Of a stretch of DNA of 64,000 nt, positions 57,976-64,000 are shown piece by piece. Position numbers and translations under genes: made by a program. The stretch spans positions 1,976,501-2,040,500 of the forward strand of contig JAGVVL010000018.1 in NCBI GenBank assembly GCA_018287875.1. Direction: 5' to 3'. The notes under the pieces were generated by a model. It was given only the letters and a program-made list of their open reading frames with translations. It was not told the origin of the DNA and made no database searches. Numbering within the stretch: the stretch's first letter is position 1; every line of letters starts with the position of its first letter. Source of the DNA: Nigrospora sphaerica. Its lineage: Eukaryota > Ascomycota > Sordariomycetes > Amphisphaeriales > Apiosporaceae.

Positions 57976-60900
57976 ATGCCTTCCTTCGCCTTATTCAAGC
58001 GCGCGAAAGCGGGCCGAGCGAGCCCCCACCACGACGAGACGACCAGCAGCAATCCGGACCATGGCAGCAGCGTTAACAAGACTCGCGGCGGCAACGACGA
58101 CGACGGTAGAGCCGCGGACAAAGCGGACGAAGGGACGCCCGTGACCTCGACACCGACGCAAGCCAACGGCGCCGCGGGCCCGGGACGGCAATCGTTGCGT
58201 GAGCTCATCCGACGGGCCACGGTAAAACGACCAAGGCGATCGGGCCGGAGAGCAGCGGTCAAGGACGGATCAACGACGGTACGTATGCGCCCATTTATTC
58301 CTACTTGTTCGGAGCAGACCCGTTCTTCGCAAGTCAGCATTGTCGGGCCTTCGGAGGAAGGTTTGCCTGCCAGGCCTGCGCTGCCGCTCACCCGCCAGCC
58401 ACCTGGTTCCCACCTGTTAGGGGGGCCTCGGGGGCGTCGTCTTCTCCGACTCGTGAGGGGACGGGTAGTGTGTCGCATGACCCTCGAACCATCTGCATTG
58501 GTGCAGGGTCGCGCGTCTGGGGAAACCCAATTCGGCCAATGCTTGTTGCGTAGTGCCGCTATTTATGTGGATTGCGAGGCCATCACAGGACGTTGTCTCC
58601 TGTTCTTCCTGTCCTGCTCCGAATTCGTTTTGTTCCGTCCGGGGGATCCCCAGCCTGTCATCCGACCACTTGGCAGTGCCTGGCACTAACACACTTCCTT
58701 CCTCGCCCGCAGACCACGCCCAGCACCACGAGCTCCGTGCCCGCCTCGCAGACCTCGCAGTCCGTCTCCCAGGCGCCGCCGGCCTCCCCGCTGCGCTCGC
58801 TTGCCGACGCGAACAAGCCGTTGCCCTCTCCGCCGTCCCCCGGCCCCCGAGAAGAGGCCGGAGGGGAGTCCAAACGCCCCGTCCTGAAACTGGAACGCAT
58901 CATGGCGACCCTATCCGATGCCGAGATCGAGAAGCTGTTCTCGGGCGCGCCGCAGTTCTTTGCGCGTTCTCAGGGACTCGGCACCGGGGCCCCACACCCG
59001 TCCGTCGCCTTCCCCTGGGACGAAGAGCTAACCATCCGCGACCTGACGGACCACACGCAGATTGAGCACGATGCCTGGGGCTGCATCACGGCGAGCCCGC
59101 GCATCATTCAGCGCGACCCGCTGTCTGCCGCCTCCGTCTCGGGCCGCCGGCGTGCCCACTTCAAGCCCAAGTGCTGCGAGCGCCCCAACACGCTGAGCAT
59201 GCAAGGGCTGGAAAAGGGGACCATGGGCTACCAAGCCGCCCTGGAACTGGCCGTCGCCGATGCCCTGCAGGAGGAGCAGTACGGCTTCGACAGCCTAGGC
59301 GCCAAGTCCCCAGTCGTGGTAGAGCGCCGCCAGCAGCTCATCACCTCCAAGGACGGCCTGCGCCACCTGGACGACGCCGCCATCATGGAGCAATTGATGC
59401 GTTGCGAAGAACGCTACCACTCGCCCCGCAAGGACCACTATCTGCGCCCCTTTGACCTCTACAACGAGCTCTTCCTGAAGCTGCTCCATCCCCCCACCCG
59501 GACCGTGGACGCCAAGAACCCCTACAGCCTGGCCGCGCAGATCCATTCGCTCGTCAAGGTTCTGGCCACCCCCAATGCCTGGATCGACTTCTCCCACGTA
59601 GAGTGGAGGATCCGGCTTGGCCAGGTCCTGTGGGGCTTTCCCCTGGACGATGAGGTCGAGGATGGGTCCTCAATCAACGAAGGCGTCGATGCCCGCGACC
59701 GCGGCGAGGAGAGGTACTGGCTCCTGCTTCAGCTTCTCCTGGCTTGCGAGCTTCTCATGCGCCTGGACGCCATCACCGACGGCGATGAGTTTGGGATGGG
59801 ATACGTCAAGCAGTCCGAGATCCACAGGTTCGAGAAGGAAGCCAATTCGTGCGTCCGATGGTCCCTCGTTCTGGCTCGTTCGTGGCTTGAGAACATCACG
59901 GTATCCAAGAACGAGGCGCCGCAATCGGGGGCCTCGACCCCGAAGGGGTGGCTCACGACACTTACCAGCAAGATGACTCTGAAGCACGAACACATACACT
60001 CGTCCCTTCTTGCGGACCACTCGCACCATCATCGCCACAGCAACCACGGGGAACAGCTGTATACGATCAGGGGGCGTTGCGCGGAAAGACAAGTCGAAGG
60101 GCTGACGCTTTTCGCCCGAAAACTACGCTGGCCCGACATTGAGTCGTATGTCACCCGAGTATCTATCAACGCCCCGGCGATGGCACGGGCCACGCCCATC
60201 AACAGCCCTTTGCCCACGAGCGACACCGATCGGTCTTCGTATTTCGGGGGTGACAAGAGGCCGGGAATCCAAAGGCAACCGTCCAGGAGGCGAAAGGTGG
60301 AAGCGGCTCTACACTCCTCAGGCTGGCTCTCCAAATCGTTCTGCTCAGGACTGGTGCTTCCAGGAGAAGCTCTGTCGCATTTCCTCATGGCTACCTTGCT
60401 GGAAAATGACCAAGATGCCCTGGCGAAGCTTGGTCCGATGGCCAATCTCTGCGGAGGGTTTGTGTACAACGGAAAGAGCTTCTGGAGCACCGCTTGTATA
60501 GTCGGCAGAGTTTTGGCCGCGGGCCAGGGTTCTGCTGAGTGCATGGGTTGGATCAGCAGCGACGTACTACCGCGCAATACCGGAGACGGATGGGTCGACA
60601 TCGACGCTGCCGACATTCCCGGTACGTTCCGTAACCCTTGTTTTCGCTTTGCTTCGTGTTGCTAACGCTGCCAGACGACATGGCTCGGACTGGCAAGAAG
60701 GCGCGCTTGTGGGGGAAGAACGCAGTTGAGCGGGAATCGGATGTGCTCGGCGATGCTGACCCGGCCAACGTCCTGCCGGCTGACTTCATAATTCCCCATG
60801 AGAACCATTATGACCAACGTCCGCCCTCCAACATCAGGATCCAGTTGAAAGGTCTGGACCTCCTCACGCCAGCGAACGACGGATACATGACACCGCCGTC

Positions 60901-61794
60901 GGAGATAGATGCCACGCCCTTTTCGGATTGCACCAGTAGCACCCCCGAAATTCAAACCCGTCCGGCATCTCTGACCTTCAGCATGACGCACGACAACGAG
61001 GAGCAAGGAGAGGAATTCAGCCTAAGGCTAGCCAAAGACATTCACTTCGTCACGGCTCACCCGTGTGTTCCCTCCAGCCGAGTAAAGCTCTTCAGATCAG
61101 CTACTAGCCCTACGATCCAACAGATTGATGTGGCTGGTCACGACTGGAGTGGAAAATCCCCTGCAACCCAAGCTCACATTATCGGTAAGTTTCGCGCACT
61201 GCTCGCAACGGAGCCCGCTGCTAACACGCTATCCAAGGCCACCCCTTACATAAGTTCTACACCTACACGGCGATCCATATCACCGACCTGCTTAAAAAAC
61301 CGGGTCTGAGCCTGGAAGAGCTGGTTGGGCCTGCCTCTCAGGTGCCGGTGGCCAGAAGCCGATCTTCCTCGGCAACGCGACCTGGCCGAGTCCTGGTTAT
61401 CGACTGCATCACGGGCATGGCACCGCCCTCTTCCCCACAAATGGCATCTCTGTCGCGCATGAGCTCGATCTCGTCCGAGTTCGGTCTCGAGCCGCTGCCG
61501 ACCCCCAAGCTGCAACTCCCAACCCCGCCCCGGGGGGCTGACAGACGGCCGAGTACGGATACTACATCCAGCAGCAGCCACGCTTCGAGGATCGATCCTC
61601 CCAATGCCGAGTCCAAAATGCGCATCCCGTCACGCCGCAGGCAGTTTGGCTCGGATCTGGAGATTATGGTCCGAGCTATCTGTGCCGACAAGGGCTGGAA
61701 CGCCATCATCAGTCGCCGACGACGCGGCTGTCTGGCCTGCGCCATCCGCGAAGCGGGCGCTTTGGGGTGGAGAGTCATTATTCGCGTCGAGTAG
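57976..61794 (+). CDS. large uncharacterised fungal protein
   Basis: Four exons: 57976-58278, 58713-60621, 60675-61184 and 61238-61794 (phases 0, 1, 1), giving 1092 residues; introns of 434, 53 and 53 bp. Residues 1-150 are polar and disordered, with basic clusters. From about 160 onward the protein looks globular: ERIMATLSDAEIEKLFSGAP, FPWDEELTIRDLTDHTQIEH, YHSPRKDHYLRPFDLYNELF, and a helical stretch ERYWLLLQLLLACELLMRL (near 435). A His-rich segment (about 526-545, SHHHRHSNHGE) follows. Near 690-730 is VLPGEALSHFLMATLLENDQ and GGFVYNGKSFWSTACIVGRV. The C-terminal part is Ser-rich and ends with ADKGWNAIISRRRRG and LACAIREAGALGWRVIIRVE. No catalytic motif or named domain was recognised. Continuity across all junctions and coding-like sequence make the model credible. 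Confidence 0.8.
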
Positions 61795-62101
61795 GAAGAA
61801 GCAACGACACTAGCATGTGGCCGCGAACGGCCGTGGTAATTACGGTGTCCCACGTACACAGTTGAGGAATGATGAAAGGCATGGAAAACAGAACAGAAGG
61901 CCAAGCCAGGGCCGAGGGCCTCTTTTGGACGAGTCACGGTCCGCAGACAGCGGGTGATTCTTGTGGGGGAAATGAGCAGCAGCCCGCCTACACAAGGTCC
62001 TCCCGTTGTGATACATGTATGCAGATACCCAACAAATTAAAAACCCACTGGAACACGGAAACGCCAACGCAGTCCCGCGAGCCTTTCGCGATATGCGCAC
62101 T
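61795..62101. other. convergent 3' region
   Basis: 307 bp between the stops of the large unknown and the acyl-CoA dehydrogenase; both 3' UTRs. No gene. Confidence 0.6.
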
Positions 62102-63676
62102 CTAGAGCTTGGGAGCAGCCTCGAGCGCCCGCGTCTTGGCTTGGTAAAGCTTGACGAGCTGGCGCACGCCGAGGTCCAACAGGACGTCCTCGGAGCCGCC
62201 GGGGATCCTGGCGCCCGGCACCTCGCGGTAGATCATCTCGACGAGGGCGCCCTGGCCGGAGCGGGTGTAGCCGTTGCCGCCGAAGAGCAGCACGGCCGTG
62301 TCGGCGCACTCGCGCAGGACGAGGCCGGCCTGGGCCTTGAGCATGGCCGTGAGGCCGCCGAGCTCGCGGTCGGCGGCGTCCTTGGGCAGACGCGTCATGT
62401 GGAAGCCGAACTGCTCGACCCAGGCCCACTGGCTCTCGAGCAGGGCGCCGGCCTTGGCGAGGCGGTGGCGCACGACGGGCTGGTCGACGAGGGGCCGGCC
62501 GAAGGCCTCGCGCCGGAGCACGTAGGCGAAGGCGGCGGCGAGGGCGACGCGCGCCGACCGCGTCGTGCCGACGGCGATGGCCAGCCGCTCGTGGTTGAAG
62601 TTGGTCATGACGTAGCGCATGCCCTCGCCCTCGCGCCCGACCAGGTTCGCCGCCGGCACGCGCACGTCGGCGAGCTCGATGAAGGTCGTGCCCGCCGACA
62701 CCTGGCCCGCCACCTTGAGCCGCCGCATCGTCACGCCCGCGTGCCCCTTGAGCGGCACCACCACGAGCGACAGCCCCGCCGCCCCCGACCCCTCGGGCCC
62801 CGTCCGCACCGCCATGGTCGCGTAGTCGGCCCAGATGCCGTTGGTGATCCTGCCCCGGCCGTCAGCGCGGGAACGACGGCATCCCCCCCGGGGTTGGTTG
62901 GGGTCCGGGTTGTAGGAAAAGGATGGGAAAGGGGGAGAGGGGGAGAAGGGGGAAGAGAGAAAGAAGGGGGGCAAGGGGGGGGAGGAGGTGCGTCACGGGG
63001 CCCCTGCTACTGACCACTTCTTGGTGCCGTTGATAACGTAGTGCTTCCCGTCGGGGGTCTTGGTGGCGGCGGTGGTGATGTTGGCGACGTCGCTGCCGGC
63101 GTCGGGCTCGGTGATGGCGATGCAGCTGCGCTTCTCACCGCGCAGCAGCTCGGGCAGGAAGCGCTCCTGGAGCTGGGCGTCGCCGAACTTGACGATGGGC
63201 GGCACGCCAAAGGCCATGCCTGTGGTGAGGCTGGCGCCGGGGCCGGCGAGGCCGCTGCGCGCCATCTCGTCCGAGTAGATGATGGAGTGCAAGTAGTCGA
63301 AGTCCTCGACGCGCAGCCCGCCCAGCAGCTCGTGGATGCCGAGCCGCTTGAGCCACACCACCGGCAACGGCGCCGGCAGCGCCGGCACCAGCATGTTGGC
63401 CGCCGCAAACTCGGCGAAGACGTGCTCCTGCCGATCCCGTCAGTCTCCTCTCCTCGAGCTCGCGGGCGGCCCCGGGCATGCCCGGGGCCCCGGCCACGCT
63501 ATCGAGCCACGCACCGGGACCGTCTCGGCCCGCTCCCACTCCTCCGCATGCGCCAGCAGGTGTTTCTCGATGAAGGCGCGGATGGCGACCTGCCACCGGC
63601 GGTGCGTTTCCTGGAATATGGGACTGGGCAAGCCGTTGAGCCACGGCGGCTCGGCAAAGGGGACGGTGGCGGTCAT
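62102..63676 (-). CDS. acyl-CoA dehydrogenase
   Basis: An FAD enzyme of the acyl-CoA dehydrogenase family that introduces an alpha-beta double bond into an acyl-CoA. Three exons on the minus strand: 63676-63515, 63427-63015 and 62849-62102 (phases 0 and 2), giving 440 residues. The helical N-terminal domain is followed by AITEPDAGSDVAN (about 160-172), the FAD/substrate motif, then the beta domain (KKWITNGIWADYA, NLVGREGEGMRYVM) and the C-terminal helical domain. The Glu at 306 in RREAFGRPL lies where isovaleryl-CoA and long-chain dehydrogenases have their catalytic base, while the position used by medium-chain enzymes (IPGGSED, residues 407-413) is Gly409. LLFGGNGYTR (380-389) is the usual C-terminal cofactor segment. 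The C-terminus is PKL, a weak match to a type 1 peroxisomal signal. No mitochondrial presequence is seen. Confidence 0.88.
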
Positions 63677-64000
63677 GATGAGCAACGGAGCGAACAGGGT
63701 GGCAGAGAGCGAGTGCCTTGGAGGAAGATGGGACGATGGAAGACCGACAACTCGACCACCAGCTGGCTTAATACGTGTACACACACACACACACAAAAAG
63801 GCCGGCGTAAGCGCTTATCACGCAGCGTTTAAGTACTGGGCCGCTTCCCGCTGTAGGCCATCATAGCAACCCCCGTCTCATGGGCCCGCCTGTGCGGTCG
63901 CGATGCGATGCGCCCGCAGTGGAGCGCGGAGTATGCGGGGAAGCTGCCGAGGTTGAAGGGAGGGGAGGGTTGGTTCCCAAGGGGGGCGAAGATGGGGAAA
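63677..64000. other. upstream region of acyl-CoA dehydrogenase gene
   Basis: 324 bp to the window end, including the promoter and a short (AC)n tract at 63779-63795. No other gene supported. Confidence 0.5.
63779..63795. repeat. short (AC)n tract
   Basis: About 17 bases of AC repeat, roughly 100 bp upstream of the acyl-CoA dehydrogenase start codon. Confidence 0.9.

Noticed and set aside
1..64000. Possible CRISPR arrays, insertion sequences, operons or biosynthetic cluster
   Set aside because: Nuclear fungal DNA; no spaced direct repeats, transposase, polyketide or peptide synthetase genes were seen.

Overview
The window is nuclear DNA from a filamentous ascomycete (Pezizomycotina), most likely a Sordariomycete and possibly a member of the Sordariales. 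The evidence is GC-rich coding DNA, short GT-AG introns (about 50-110 bp) with CTAAC/CTGAC-like branch sites, monocistronic genes on both strands, long intergenic spaces, an intron-containing tRNA-Leu, and fungal orthologues (Rec8, Mrs6, Rrp43, Vma11, Rom2-type RhoGEF, Alo1, Ipi1, Mup1-like permease). Taxonomy is inferred from recognised protein families; no search was run. Nothing bacterial or viral, and no intact transposon, was seen.

Layout. 1-1749 (-) is a ferric reductase, cut by the window edge. 4606-5634 (+) is exosome subunit Rrp43. 6543-8343 (+) is Rab escort protein Mrs6, converging on meiotic cohesin Rec8 at 8855-11088 (-). 12079-12714 (+) is a serine-rich nuclear-type unknown. 13205-13331 (-) is tRNA-Leu(CAG). 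14840-15965 (+) is a DUF4336 protein, 16618-17518 (+) a small membrane protein and 21332-22239 (+) a PPxY-containing unknown. 22942-23773 (-) is V-ATPase subunit c' (Vma11), divergent from the Rho1 GEF at 26350-30287 (+). An 8.6 kb stretch without a supported gene follows, ended by a tiny three-exon Cys protein at 38895-39269 (+). 43074-44687 (+) is D-arabinono-1,4-lactone oxidase, converging on a Mup1-like permease at 44935-46980 (-). 48427-50522 (-) is a Ded1/Vasa-type DEAD-box helicase with a long, probably spliced 5' leader. 52814-53929 (-) is Ipi1, sharing a 426 bp divergent promoter with a roadblock/LC7 protein at 54356-54962 (+). 57976-61794 (+) is a 1092-residue unknown, converging on an acyl-CoA dehydrogenase at 62102-63676 (-).

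These are mostly housekeeping genes (RNA turnover, ribosome assembly, vesicle traffic, vacuolar acidification, cell-wall signalling, meiosis, nutrient uptake), not a cluster for one pathway. Exon boundaries were set by hand from GT/AG sites, reading phase and continuity of conserved protein; every multi-exon model sums to a whole number of codons.

No convincing new biological system was found. The points most worth a second look are: an isolated coding-like transmembrane fragment near 52434-52602; the acyl-CoA dehydrogenase whose catalytic glutamate sits at the isovaleryl-CoA-dehydrogenase position; a near-perfect 26 bp palindrome at 24061; the variant helicase motifs and multi-intron leader; and the large gene-poor stretches.
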